Below, one piece after another: positions 38,817-46,895 of a stretch of 49,137 nt of DNA; within the stretch, counting starts at the first letter, position 1; every line of letters begins with the position of its first letter. The position numbers and the translations under genes were made by a program. The notes under the pieces were generated by a model that made no database searches, had not been told where the DNA came from, and saw nothing but the letters and a program-made list of their open reading frames with translations. Source of the DNA: an uncultured Bacteroidota bacterium (lineage in GTDB: Bacteria; Bacteroidota; Bacteroidia; Bacteroidales; WCHB1-69); assembly GCA_902802755.1 (NCBI GenBank), contig CADCNH010000021.1, positions 1 through 49,137 of the forward strand, written 5' to 3'.

Positions 38817-39584
38817 GGAAAGACCCTCGTTATTCTCTCTTTGGGTGCGGGCCAGAGATTCGCCATTATAAGTCATACCATAGCTGTATGCGTAGGTGCA
38901 ATAGTCGCAGCCAGTGGCTCCCCAAAAATTGCAAATGATGCCTAGTGGTGTGAAGTTGTTTCCTACGTCAGAGAAATAACCGGTGGGTGTTGCGTTGAAT
39001 CCGCTTGCATTGTTGGAACTCGGCTCATAACCAGGCGAACATTCATATGTACTGGCATTCCAGCCTTCAACGGATGCCATTGCCTTGCCCGTTTTTGAAC
39101 CATTGCAAGCGTATTCAGCTTTGCTTACGCAATAGTGGAGGAGCTGTTCCCACTCCGCATTACTGGGCATATGCCAGCCGTTGGGGCAAACTCCTTGCAC
39201 GCCGCTTGGATTGCTTTCGGATGATTCGCTATCTCTTACTGCCGCTTTCTTGTTGTAGAAGTAACCGTATGAGGAGGGAACTCCATTGGGTTTGTAATAG
39301 TATGCATGATGATAATTTGCTGCAGAACCCTCGTCAATGGCAGCACCGTCAGCATAATGCGTAGTACGCAAATTGGAAGCCATCCATACTTGGTCACCCA
39401 ATCTTATGGCATCGTATTTGTTTCCATCATAGTCCGTTACGGCATTTTTGATGATGCCGTCACCAGCAGGTTCGGTATTTTCAGAGGGTTTGTTGTTGGT
39501 TTCGATGTTTTCTTTTTTGCATGAAAACAGGCAAAGGGCTATGGAAAGAAAAATGCCCGTTGTCAGATAAAATAATCTTTTCAT
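38817..39584 (-). pseudogene. FISUMP-domain lipoprotein, 3' end lost at the frr junction
   Basis: From ATG 39584 (MKRLFYLTTGIFLSIALCLFSCKKEN), a lipoprotein with Cys about 22. The Fibrobacter-succinogenes major paralogous domain follows (DYDGNKYDAIRLGDQVWMASNLRTTHYADG ... QGVCPNGWHMPSNAEWEQLL ... NASGFNATPTGYF). Such proteins end ...ARTQ-x-x-N-x-GLSVRCL; here the match ends at ARTQRENNEGLS and the frame continues as antisense of frr to a stop at 38577, adding about 80 unrelated residues (FFLSCVQNVINVNHK and so on). A native protein would lack them. Confidence 0.75.
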
Positions 39585-39777
39585 TTTTTGTTTTTTTTGA
39601 GGTTTATTGATTTCGAAAATTGACGACCTTGTATTTACAAGACGTTAAAATTCAAAAAATGTTACAACAAAATTGAAATTTTTTTCAACAGCATATAAAC
39701 ATCGTTGATAATGCAGATACAGATTAACTGCCAATCTCATAGAAAATAGGTTCGAAAACTATGTCAGGAGGGTTATT

Positions 39778-40926
39778 TTATGGCTTTCCCTCATGGAATA
39801 TAAACTGCAGAAATTCAGATAAATAAAGCCTCCAATTGCGCCAAGTGTGGCCTCCTTTGGTCTCATAATAAATGTATGGTATTTGACGCTGGTGTATTCG
39901 TTTGACAAACTTCTTGCTCTGCAAATGAAAAATGTCCGTTGTTCCGCTTCCAATCCAGTAAATTGTTTTTTTGCTGGAGGGAACTTGCTTGCGGTGCACG
40001 ATGGGAGAGAATAAGCCCACATATCTAAAGTTGTTCTCATACATCTTGGCAAGGGTTACCGACTGGGTGGAACCAGCAGACAGGCCTGAAACAGCACGCA
40101 TTTTCATATCGGCGGACAAGCGGTAACGGGTGGACAAAAAACTGTCCATTTTTGGAAATGTGCGTTCAAAATCGTAATGAAACCACGAATGGTAATGAAG
40201 CAGATTTTTCATCAAGCTTACATTCTCATCCTGTCCGATAAGTTTTTTAGGATTTGCATCCGGCATCACCAAAATCATGGGCTCAGCTTTGCCTTGCTGT
40301 ATCAGATTGTCAACCAGTTGGATAGCCCTTCCTCGATCATTCCATGCCCGTTCGTTTCCGTCAATGCCATGAAGCAGATAGAGGACAGGGTAGATTTGCT
40401 CTGTGCTGTCATACTGTGGCGGCAAGTATAGCAGTATGCATCGTGTTTTTCCACTGATGTCATCTACATATTGGCATAGTTCTGTTTTTCCGCAGAGTGA
40501 GTCAGAAAGGCATAAATCGGTCAGGTATGAGCCGGAAATGATAAACACGCTTCGTTTGCCGTCTGAGATTCGGATTGAGTCCGCATTGCTTGGGTCAATC
40601 AGTCTTTGTCTGTGCGATTTAAATTGATAGGTATAAACTTCTGGAACGAGGGGAGGAGTAGTATAGGTGAAAAGCCCGTTTTGTCCACGAATCATTTTAG
40701 CCGAATGCATGTTCTCCCGTTTTATGTTAAACTTCCGCTCGCGCAAGGCACAATCGCAATAGAGTTTAACCCGGCGACTTTCAGGTCTTTTGAGCACAAA
40801 CGTCACAGAACCATCCTCATTATACACGGGAAAATTCCCGGAAGATGGTTGTGCGACCAGAAAAACGGGCAATAATAGGAAAAAGAAAATTAGTCTTTTG
40901 CTAATTTTTTGGGGATAAAGTCTCAT
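39778..40926 (-). CDS. Secreted esterase (esterase D family)
   Basis: 382 aa. Signal peptide (1-25, FFFLLLPVFLVAQ). An early-Ig/CBM48-like domain (about 34-115, GSVTFVLKRPESRRVKLYCDC ... YTYQFKSHRQRLIDPSN) precedes an alpha/beta-hydrolase of the esterase D (PF00756) type: YPVLYLLHGIDGNERAW, then the nucleophile in VSGLSAGSTQS (about 277), and GGHTWRNWRLYLSEFL with the catalytic His. Such enzymes deacetylate or cut feruloyl esters on plant polysaccharides. It overlaps the glycosyltransferase gene by 26 bases. Confidence 0.85.
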   Translation of the reverse strand: MRLYPQKISKRLIFFFLLLPVFLVAQPSSGNFPVYNEDGSVTFVLKRPESRRVKLYCDCALRERKFNIKRENMHSAKMIRGQNGLFTYTTPPLVPEVYTYQFKSHRQRLIDPSNADSIRISDGKRSVFIISGSYLTDLCLSDSLCGKTELCQYVDDISGKTRCILLYLPPQYDSTEQIYPVLYLLHGIDGNERAWNDRGRAIQLVDNLIQQGKAEPMILVMPDANPKKLIGQDENVSLMKNLLHYHSWFHYDFERTFPKMDSFLSTRYRLSADMKMRAVSGLSAGSTQSVTLAKMYENNFRYVGLFSPIVHRKQVPSSKKTIYWIGSGTTDIFHLQSKKFVKRIHQRQIPYIYYETKGGHTWRNWRLYLSEFLQFIFHEGKP

Positions 40927-42046
40927 GTTCTGATATCTCTTCCTTTAACATCTCTTCAAAGCGTGTCACGGAGTTGGCTATATTGTATTGTTTGGCGTGC
41001 TGGGCGTATTTTTTGCTCATATTTTTTCTGATTTCTGGATGCTCAATCCAATAATCTATTTTTTGAGCCAATGCTTTTGGATCGCCATGTTTGAACAGAC
41101 TTCGGTCGTCCAAGGCAAACTGAGGGGTGGCACTTAGCGGACTGTCAGAGATGAGTGGTACCAAGCCGCTGCTCATGGCCTCTAAACACGAAAGGGACTC
41201 CAGCTCTACTTCGCCAGCATGAACATACAGGTCAGCATAGCCCAAGACATCTATCAGCTCTTGGTCAGACATAAAGCCTATGCGCGGGGGATTGGTCAGT
41301 TTTTCCGCTTTCTTGCGCAGTTTCTGCTCGCTTAAACCTGTTCCCACAAGTACCACTTGTATCTGTGACTCGTATGCTGAGTGCTGTACTGCATCCAATA
41401 TGATGTCTTGGTGTTTTTCTGGCGATAGTCTGCCTATCATGAGCACCACAAATTTATGGGCACACCATGATGGTTTGCTGCATTTGTGCCAATGGAATTC
41501 GGAGGGGCAACCATTGCTGATAACGTGCATCTTGCTGGTGTAGCCATGTTCCTGTAGGTAGTCGGCGATAAAGCGGCTTGGACAGTGTATTCGTTTGAAT
41601 TCTTTGAAGAACATCTTGTTAAAACTGCTGTAGATGATAGAATTTACCCATTTTACATTTTGCATGCTGAAACTGGCTGTTACATTTTCAGGCTGTACAT
41701 GAAAGGCTGCTGTACAGGGTTTCCCCATCTTCTCCGCCATGCGTTTCGTTGCTATTTCCAAGCCGAAGGGCATATAGCAATGTGCCACATCGCACCATTC
41801 GAGAGCTTCCCGAATGACTTTCTCTTCAGGCTGGGCATACCGGAAGCCATGGCGTTGGACTAAGTTGTCAACCAATGGCAGGTGATATTCCGGAACTACA
41901 AAACGGTCGGGACCTGGTGCTCCTGTGGTAAGAATTTTCACTTCATGTCCGCGTTTTTTCAGCTCAGAGGCAAACCGCATGGCCGATACGCTTGTCCCAT
42001 TATGGTTGTCAAACGTTTCAATAACAAAAAGGATTTTCATACTCAT
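40901..42046 (-). CDS. Glycosyltransferase family 4
   Basis: A 381-aa GT-B enzyme. It starts MKILFVIETFDNHNGTSVSAMRFASELKKRGHEV, typical of GT4; VVLMIGRLSPEKHQDIILDAV (about 215) and DLYVHAGEVELESLSCLEAMSSGLVPLIS (about 285) hold the donor-binding E-x7-E motif. It uses a sugar nucleotide to add a sugar to a lipid or glycan. ATG 42046 and 42040 are both possible. It overlaps the esterase gene, so the two form one unit; the pair could build and modify a surface glycan or lipid, but that is inference. Confidence 0.9.
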   Translation of the reverse strand: MSMKILFVIETFDNHNGTSVSAMRFASELKKRGHEVKILTTGAPGPDRFVVPEYHLPLVDNLVQRHGFRYAQPEEKVIREALEWCDVAHCYMPFGLEIATKRMAEKMGKPCTAAFHVQPENVTASFSMQNVKWVNSIIYSSFNKMFFKEFKRIHCPSRFIADYLQEHGYTSKMHVISNGCPSEFHWHKCSKPSWCAHKFVVLMIGRLSPEKHQDIILDAVQHSAYESQIQVVLVGTGLSEQKLRKKAEKLTNPPRIGFMSDQELIDVLGYADLYVHAGEVELESLSCLEAMSSGLVPLISDSPLSATPQFALDDRSLFKHGDPKALAQKIDYWIEHPEIRKNMSKKYAQHAKQYNIANSVTRFEEMLKEEISEHETLSPKN

Positions 42047-42101
42047 TTATTCTTTTTTGTGTTATTCATTCAGCAACTTTTTCTTTCTTCAAAATCGGCG
42101 G

Positions 42102-42109
42102 CAAAAATA
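42102..42109 (-). promoter_or_regulatory. -7 box of the glycosyltransferase-esterase unit
   Basis: The minus strand reads TATTTTTG (TAnnTTTG), leader about 50 bases before ATG 42046. Confidence 0.6.
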
Positions 42110-42253
42110 CTCTTTTTATTTTAAAAAATCCATTTTTTGTTTTATTAAATAAATTAAACAACTGTATATTAGTTAAATAAAAATGTTAATAAAAGTTAAT
42201 TTGTGAATTATTGTAATCCATGCCATCGTCATCATCATTACAATAATAACGGT
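42110..42253. other. AT-rich intergenic stretch
   Basis: Part of a 611-base region with only one very small ORF. Long A/T runs, no ORF over 25 codons that looks like protein, no hairpin of note. Confidence 0.4.
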
Positions 42254-42334
42254 TTACATGCTTTTCTTTTGAGAACAATGGGTCATTACGACTAAGGCCA
42301 GTATAGCCATGCATATTATCATTGTCTTCTTCAT
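42254..42334 (-). CDS. 26-aa signal-peptide-like small ORF
   Basis: ATG 42334 to TAA 42254. Starts MKKTMIICMAILALVVM and ends THCSQKKSM. Positive N-terminus, hydrophobic core and a Cys followed by Ser-Gln recall a lipoprotein signal with almost no mature part, but His at -1 is not a good lipobox. It may be a small lipoprotein-like peptide or a relic. A good -7 box lies at 42453-42460, giving a leader of about 113 bases. No homology known. Confidence 0.4.
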   Translation of the reverse strand: MKKTMIICMAILALVVMTHCSQKKSM

Positions 42335-42452
42335 CTCTGTTTTATATATCTCAAACTATCAATCCCAACAGCAGATAGGGACTCGGCATTGAGCACAGGC
42401 AGAAACGTTTGCAAAAAATTACCGATGGTCATATTACTTCATTACTTAGCCG

Positions 42453-42460
42453 CAAAAGTA
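42453..42460 (-). promoter_or_regulatory. -7 box upstream of the 26-aa ORF
   Basis: The minus strand reads TACTTTTG (TAnnTTTG). Confidence 0.4.
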
Positions 42461-42466
42461 CAAAAA

Positions 42467-42505
42467 AATCCGCAACCCAAGACCTCTCTCTCAGAGTTAC
42501 GGATT
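42467..42505. repeat. Inverted repeat near the promoter
   Basis: AATCCGCAAC (42467-42476) and GTTACGGATT (42496-42505) pair over 10 bases with one mismatch, with a 19-base loop. Lies just upstream of the -7 box at 42453; may be an operator or a terminator. Confidence 0.4.
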
Positions 42506-42657
42506 GTGATTGCAAAACATTCCGAATATCTACCGCTAACAATTCAAACGTAAAAAATTCGTTTTCAATGTAACGAAATCATCTTTTTTTGCGACTAATA
42601 GAATAGAAAGGGAAATGTGTGTTAAATCCAGTGAGCAATCATCAAAAAATATTAAAT

Positions 42658-43098
42658 ATGAAACATTTAAGTGTTAAAAACATTACCGTACTTGCCCTCG
42701 CCACCATCCTGATGGCAGCCTGCGGCAAAGACAACATGAAAAAAGACACTCTTATCGGCCAATGGGCCAACACGGCGCAGTCGTTCGAAATAACCATCGC
42801 AGGACAGGTGTACATCCCAGAAGGAACTATCTGTATGGAGTTCACAAACGACAATGTGCGGGTATCCGACTCACGAACGGATTGTCTCGCAGAGTGGCAT
42901 AGTTATACTCTCTCGAAGGAATCCGGCAAGTGGTTGCTGGAGATCCAAGGAGGTTGCTATGATGGAAGGGTATTTGTGGTGGAAAAGCTCACCAACGACG
43001 AGCTGGTGCTGTTACCAAGATACAATGAGATCGACCGGAACTTCCGCTACATAATGAAACGAGACGAATCACTGATCTATCCGACCCAATTAAAGTGA
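42658..43098 (+). CDS. Small hypothetical lipoprotein
   Basis: About 146 aa from ATG 42658 (MKHLSVKNITVLALATILMAACGKDN), with a lipobox at ILMAAC. The mature part, LIGQWANTAQSFEITIAGQVYIPEGTICMEFTNDNVRVSDS ... RYIMKRDESLIY, looks like a compact lipocalin-like beta-barrel of about 120 residues (GxW near the start). No function is known to me. Monocistronic, convergent with the 43180-43626 lipoprotein. Confidence 0.7.
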   Translation: MKHLSVKNITVLALATILMAACGKDNMKKDTLIGQWANTAQSFEITIAGQVYIPEGTICMEFTNDNVRVSDSRTDCLAEWHSYTLSKESGKWLLEIQGGCYDGRVFVVEKLTNDELVLLPRYNEIDRNFRYIMKRDESLIYPTQLK

Positions 43099-43179
43099 AC
43101 CCTGCTCGTCTGCCTCTATTGTTTCATTCTGTCATTTTCACCGCGCACGGGTGCGGAGGAGTGTCGTTGAGAATGGTCC

Positions 43180-43626
43180 TCAAGGTTGGCTGTGTTCTAT
43201 CGTCATGGCGACGTTTTGCTTTTCGACTTCTCCTTCGGCAGACAATATCTCTGCACCTTGAACCGCGTTGCCTGTGACCGTCAATTTATATTTAATATGT
43301 GAGCCGGCTTGGCTTACCCCATCCACTGTGATGTTGTCACCCTGCCAAGTGCCTTCCACATTGATAGGTAAGCAATAGTCACATCGCGTGACGACACCCG
43401 TCACATTGTTGCCGTTCTTGTCAAGCACCATGCTGGCTTTTTCTTCACCAATGGTACCCGTCAGACTGTAGCTTTGGGGATGACTTGCCGTCAAGTCCGT
43501 TTCTTTCGGTGCCATCACTTCCGTTGAATCAGCAACGACCGCATCAGCACTTTCTGCCTGCTTTTGCCTGCCACGACATGCTGTAAGCATTATCAAGGCA
43601 AAGATTATCAAAACATTTTTTCTCAT
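43180..43626 (-). CDS. Small hypothetical lipoprotein
   Basis: About 148 aa from ATG 43626 (MRKNVLIIFALIMLTACRGRQKQAES); the lipobox LTAC gives a lipid Cys about 17. A linker rich in Ala, Glu and Asp (about 20-45) is followed by a beta-domain, QSYSLTGTIGEEKASMVLDKNGNNVTGVVTRCDYCLPINVEGTWQGDNITVDGV, with a CxxC pair. Unknown function; perhaps a small all-beta domain. Own promoter 43675-43682. Confidence 0.7.
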   Translation of the reverse strand: MRKNVLIIFALIMLTACRGRQKQAESADAVVADSTEVMAPKETDLTASHPQSYSLTGTIGEEKASMVLDKNGNNVTGVVTRCDYCLPINVEGTWQGDNITVDGVSQAGSHIKYKLTVTGNAVQGAEILSAEGEVEKQNVAMTIEHSQP

Positions 43627-43674
43627 ATTACACATACCATTTGTTCGTATTTATTATTTCATCTTTTGAGGCGG

Positions 43675-43682
43675 CAAAAATA
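43675..43682 (-). promoter_or_regulatory. -7 box of the 43626-43180 lipoprotein gene
   Basis: The minus strand reads TATTTTTG (TAnnTTTG), about 48 bases before ATG 43626. Confidence 0.55.
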
Positions 43683-43699
43683 AGAAAAAATAGGATTCT

Positions 43700-45280
43700 T
43701 TATCCGCGAGCCAGCATCTTGATGCCATACACCGGCCAGTAGGGGACCTTCTCGATGCCCGTGCGCACCCGCGGGATGTCCAACAGAAGGAACGCCATCG
43801 TCATGAAGCCCGCCGCCCATATAATCTGCCCAAAAATTTGCTTCAGCGTCACCGACATCATCGAATGGAGGTAGTAGCCGTTTATGAATCCGTTTATGTC
43901 GAACTGCTGCATGTCCACACCCGTCAACGTCAGGTATGAGCCGTAACGCGACATGTTGTCGGCCATAAAATGCTGGAACAACGAGGTGTAGAGTCCGTAG
44001 CCCGAAGCACCGGCGAGGTACATGTGGATGACGTTGAAGATGAACAGCGCCATGAAGAAGTGTTCCAGCTCGTGCACCGACTCGTGAAGCGACCACATCA
44101 GCGACACCGCCAGCACCGCGTATGCGCACCCTCGGAACACCAACGCCCACCGGTAGGCCGTGATCGGCACGTTGAGATCCATCAGGAAGTACATCCGTAT
44201 CGCATATACCATGATGCAGCCGAAGCCGATGGCGAACAACTTCCACACTTTCCACTTCCTGTGTCCGAGCCAAAAAAGGGTGATGACCACGCCGGCATAC
44301 ACACCTGGCAACGACCATAGACACAGTCCCGTCTTGGTGTGCTCCTCCAATCCGCGCACCTCGCTCCAGTAAATCTCCTCCAACGTGTGCTCCGCGCCGA
44401 GCAGCAATTCCGCCGCCACGGTGACCAACAAGATGGCCACCACGTTCTTATAACGGAAGATCTCCAACGAGATGTACGGTTTCTCCACCGTCTTGAGGCG
44501 ATAGAGGATGAACGCCAGCAGGATGAGCGTGAGGGCGACGATCCAGCGCAGGCGGGGTGACCGGAACCACATCAGGTAGTCGCCATAGACGAGGAAGTAG
44601 CTGACCATCAGCATCAGCACGCTCATCAGCAGCCCGGTGGTGATGTCGATGCCCTTGAGCGGCATCCGCTGCGGCATCGGGCAGAATGGTTTGCAAAGGG
44701 TGAGTTGCACGAGGATGACGAAGCACATCGTGCCGATGGTGAGCACGTGCATCATCTGCCAGGGAAGGTGGAAGGCGACTACCGCCGCAAGCCACGCGCT
44801 GCCCGTGATGGCGGTGAGCAGGACGATGTGCAGCACGGGGAAGAAGACCCCGAAGTCGCGCGGCGGCGTGATCCACAGTTGGATGTTGCTCATACACTCG
44901 AAGGTGCCTTGTATCTTCGCGATGCCCGCGATGAAGCAGACGGGCAGGAGAATAGCCATATTGGTGGTGCTCATCGTGATGAAGTTGCAGATGCCGATTA
45001 CCGCCGCCGCGCCGCAGAGCAGCTGCTGGTTGGTGAAGCGGAACTTCATCCGGAAGAGCATCGGGAACCAGACCGCCATACCCGCTAAGCCGGTGTAGAG
45101 CAGCATCAGCAGGTCCTCGATCATCAGGTTGGTGGTGCCACGCACCGCCTCCAACGCGCCGAGATAGACCCCGCCGGAGAACTGGATGCACATCACCTGC
45201 ACAAGGTAAATCCACGGTTGGATGCGCCGCGGCACGAATGCCTGGAACATGGGCATCATGAAAGGATGGTTGGTTTGCAT
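43700..45280 (-). CDS. MFS exporter (EmrB-like), 14 membrane segments
   Basis: A 526-aa protein, hydrophobic throughout, with 12 to 14 helices. MQTNHPFMMPMFQAFVPRRIQPWIYLV starts it; VYLGALEAVRGTTNLMIEDLLMLLYTGLAGMAVWFPMLFRM covers the first helices. It differs from typical EmrB in lacking a clear GxxxxGPxxGG motif C, so the family placement is by context and length. It probably exports a drug-like or lipid-like substrate with the HlyD protein encoded 4 bases upstream. No outer-membrane TolC gene is nearby. Coding sequence is clearly GC-rich for this window. A copy of its 3' region lies at 46846-46885. Confidence 0.75.
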   Translation of the reverse strand: MQTNHPFMMPMFQAFVPRRIQPWIYLVQVMCIQFSGGVYLGALEAVRGTTNLMIEDLLMLLYTGLAGMAVWFPMLFRMKFRFTNQQLLCGAAAVIGICNFITMSTTNMAILLPVCFIAGIAKIQGTFECMSNIQLWITPPRDFGVFFPVLHIVLLTAITGSAWLAAVVAFHLPWQMMHVLTIGTMCFVILVQLTLCKPFCPMPQRMPLKGIDITTGLLMSVLMLMVSYFLVYGDYLMWFRSPRLRWIVALTLILLAFILYRLKTVEKPYISLEIFRYKNVVAILLVTVAAELLLGAEHTLEEIYWSEVRGLEEHTKTGLCLWSLPGVYAGVVITLFWLGHRKWKVWKLFAIGFGCIMVYAIRMYFLMDLNVPITAYRWALVFRGCAYAVLAVSLMWSLHESVHELEHFFMALFIFNVIHMYLAGASGYGLYTSLFQHFMADNMSRYGSYLTLTGVDMQQFDINGFINGYYLHSMMSVTLKQIFGQIIWAAGFMTMAFLLLDIPRVRTGIEKVPYWPVYGIKMLARG

Positions 45281-45284
45281 AACG

Positions 45285-46319
45285 TTAGTATTTCACTTCG
45301 CACTCCACACTGTAGCCCGCCTTGAGCTTTTTCAGGTCCTCAGCGCTGTTCTCGTCGAGGGCGATGCGGACGGTGAGCCGCTGCTCTACCTTGACGAAAT
45401 TACCGGTGGCGTTATCGACGGGCAGCAGCGAAAAAGCGCTGCCGGTGGCATCGGAGAGACGCTCCACACGGCCTTTGTACTTGTGGCCGGGAATGGCATC
45501 TACCACGATGTTGACCTCCGCACCGTCCTTAATATGAGATAGTTGGCTCTCGCGATAGTTGGCCTCTACCCATTTTTGGTTTTCATCGACGATGCTGACG
45601 AGCGTCTGTCCCGGGTTTACCAACTCACCGATGTTGATGTCGCGTGCGCCGACCACACCCGAGTGGGTGGCGATGATGTAGCAGTATGACAGGTTGAGTT
45701 CTGCCAGCTCGACGGCCGCCTGTGCCAACTTCACCGCCGCTTCGGAGGCGGAACGGCTGTAGCCCTGCTCGTCGGCAACATTCTGCTGCATATCAACGGT
45801 ATGGCATATTTGCTCGTAGCGGGCCTTGGCGGCGAGATAGGCGGTGTGGGTCTGGTCGTACTGGTGCTGCGAAACGCCGCCGACAAGCAACAACTGCTCA
45901 TATCGGTGGTCATCGCGCTGGAGATTCTCCATGTTCACACGAGCCTCTTCTTTCAGAGACTGTGTGGCATTGATGTTACTAGTGGCACTGAGCACCGACG
46001 AGCCTGCTTGTTTGCTCTGCTGTTCGGCACGGGCGAGGTCACTGCGAGCCTGCGCCAATCGGAGCCGGTACTCACTGTCCTCCAGGGTGACGAGCGTGTC
46101 ACCCTCGTTCACGTGCTGGTACGCCTCGAAGCGGATTTCGCGAATAAAACCCTGTACTCGGGTGTTCTGTGGGGCAATGTACTGGCACACGCGGGCGTTG
46201 TCGGTGTATTCCACGTGACCGAAGTGGGTGAATTGAAGCACAACATAAACGATTCCCACTATCAGAAGTAGGATAATTACGGCGTTGTAGATGTAGGAAC
46301 GGAGTTTTGTTTTTTTCAT
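45285..46319 (-). CDS. HlyD family adaptor protein (EmrA-like)
   Basis: A 344-aa protein with one N-terminal membrane helix (about 8-30). YTDNARVCQYIAPQNTRVQGFIREIRFEAYQHVNEGDTLVTLEDSEYRLRL is the biotinyl-lipoyl-like domain, and a long alpha-hairpin (about 85-200) and a second barrel half (VVGARDINIGELVNPGQTLVSIVDENQKWVEANYRESQLSHI) follow. Typical of membrane fusion proteins that bridge an inner-membrane exporter to an outer-membrane channel. Upstream of the MFS gene by 4 bases; same GC-rich character. Promoter at 46401-46408. Confidence 0.9.
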   Translation of the reverse strand: MKKTKLRSYIYNAVIILLLIVGIVYVVLQFTHFGHVEYTDNARVCQYIAPQNTRVQGFIREIRFEAYQHVNEGDTLVTLEDSEYRLRLAQARSDLARAEQQSKQAGSSVLSATSNINATQSLKEEARVNMENLQRDDHRYEQLLLVGGVSQHQYDQTHTAYLAAKARYEQICHTVDMQQNVADEQGYSRSASEAAVKLAQAAVELAELNLSYCYIIATHSGVVGARDINIGELVNPGQTLVSIVDENQKWVEANYRESQLSHIKDGAEVNIVVDAIPGHKYKGRVERLSDATGSAFSLLPVDNATGNFVKVEQRLTVRIALDENSAEDLKKLKAGYSVECEVKY

Positions 46320-46400
46320 AAGGCAGTCCTATAGTTTGTTGATAATCAGTGGAATATTATAGGGCTACCCCTCGCCTTTACCAAGGCTCAAAAACAGTGG

Positions 46401-46408
46401 CAAAAGTA
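46401..46408 (-). promoter_or_regulatory. -7 box of the HlyD-MFS operon
   Basis: The minus strand reads TACTTTTG (TAnnTTTG), leader about 76 bases before ATG 46319. Confidence 0.55.
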
Positions 46409-46511
46409 CGGATTTTTTCTTTTTTTTGAATCAACAGGAGAAAATTTTTCATTTCCATTTTTTGTTGATATCCATGAAAACCCGTGCAATCTGTGAAGAT
46501 AAGAATTTTAT

Positions 46512-46790
46512 TTATTCTCCTTTTGCCTTTTCCACCAACCGTTTCCCGAGCTCGTAGGCGTTCTGCAGGTCGGTCTGCCAGTGTGCGTCGCGGTACTGGC
46601 GCTTGTCCTCTTCTTTGAACACGGTCATGGCGTAACGGGAGTAGTCGGTGAACTGGTAGGCGTTGCAGGCGTAGAGCGTTTCGCTATGGCCGAAATTCTC
46701 CTTTAACTGCTTTTCACAATTTGTACAGTGTTCCTTTTTTTTTCGCGGTCCCCCGTTCACAAAGACAGCCTTTGTTGTTTTGTTTTCCAT
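46512..46790 (-). pseudogene. Internally deleted NAD(P)H-dependent flavoprotein
   Basis: 92 codons. The N-terminus MENKTTKAVFVNGGPRK matches the start of flavodoxin-fold reductases (AVFVNGSPRKN). The remainder from about residue 24, CEKQLKENFGHSETLYACNAYQFTDYSRYAM ... DAHWQTDLQNAYELGKRLVEKAK, matches their C-terminal 65 residues. Typical members are near 200 residues or more, so well over 100 residues are missing, including the flavin-binding middle. The join lies at a run of nine A. It still has a promoter (46817-46824), but an active enzyme is very unlikely. Confidence 0.7.
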
Positions 46791-46816
46791 AATTTACTGA
46801 TGTTGAAATTAAAGTG

Positions 46817-46824
46817 CAAAGGTA
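46817..46824 (-). promoter_or_regulatory. -7 box of the deleted flavoprotein gene
   Basis: The minus strand reads TACCTTTG (TAnnTTTG), about 27 bases before ATG 46790. Confidence 0.5.
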
Positions 46825-46845
46825 AAAAAATTTGAATAGGTTCTC

Positions 46846-46885
46846 CGAAAATCTGCTTCAGCGTCACCGTCATCATTGAATGATG
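46846..46885 (-). pseudogene. Fragment of an MFS gene
   Basis: The minus strand encodes HSMMTVTLKQIFG, as in HSMMSVTLKQIFG of the MFS exporter. The bases match 43829-43870 at about 36 of 42 positions. A leftover of a lost paralogue between the flavoprotein scar and the RAYT gene. Confidence 0.6.
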
Positions 46886-46895
46886 GTTGATTCGG

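Noticed and set aside
38817..38945. End of the frr ORF as a real C-terminus
   Set aside because: It is antisense of the FISUMP gene and has no RRF similarity.
44448..45215. Long opposite-frame ORFs in the MFS gene
   Set aside because: They come from the GC-rich codons; composition is dominated by Arg, His and Pro and no family fits.
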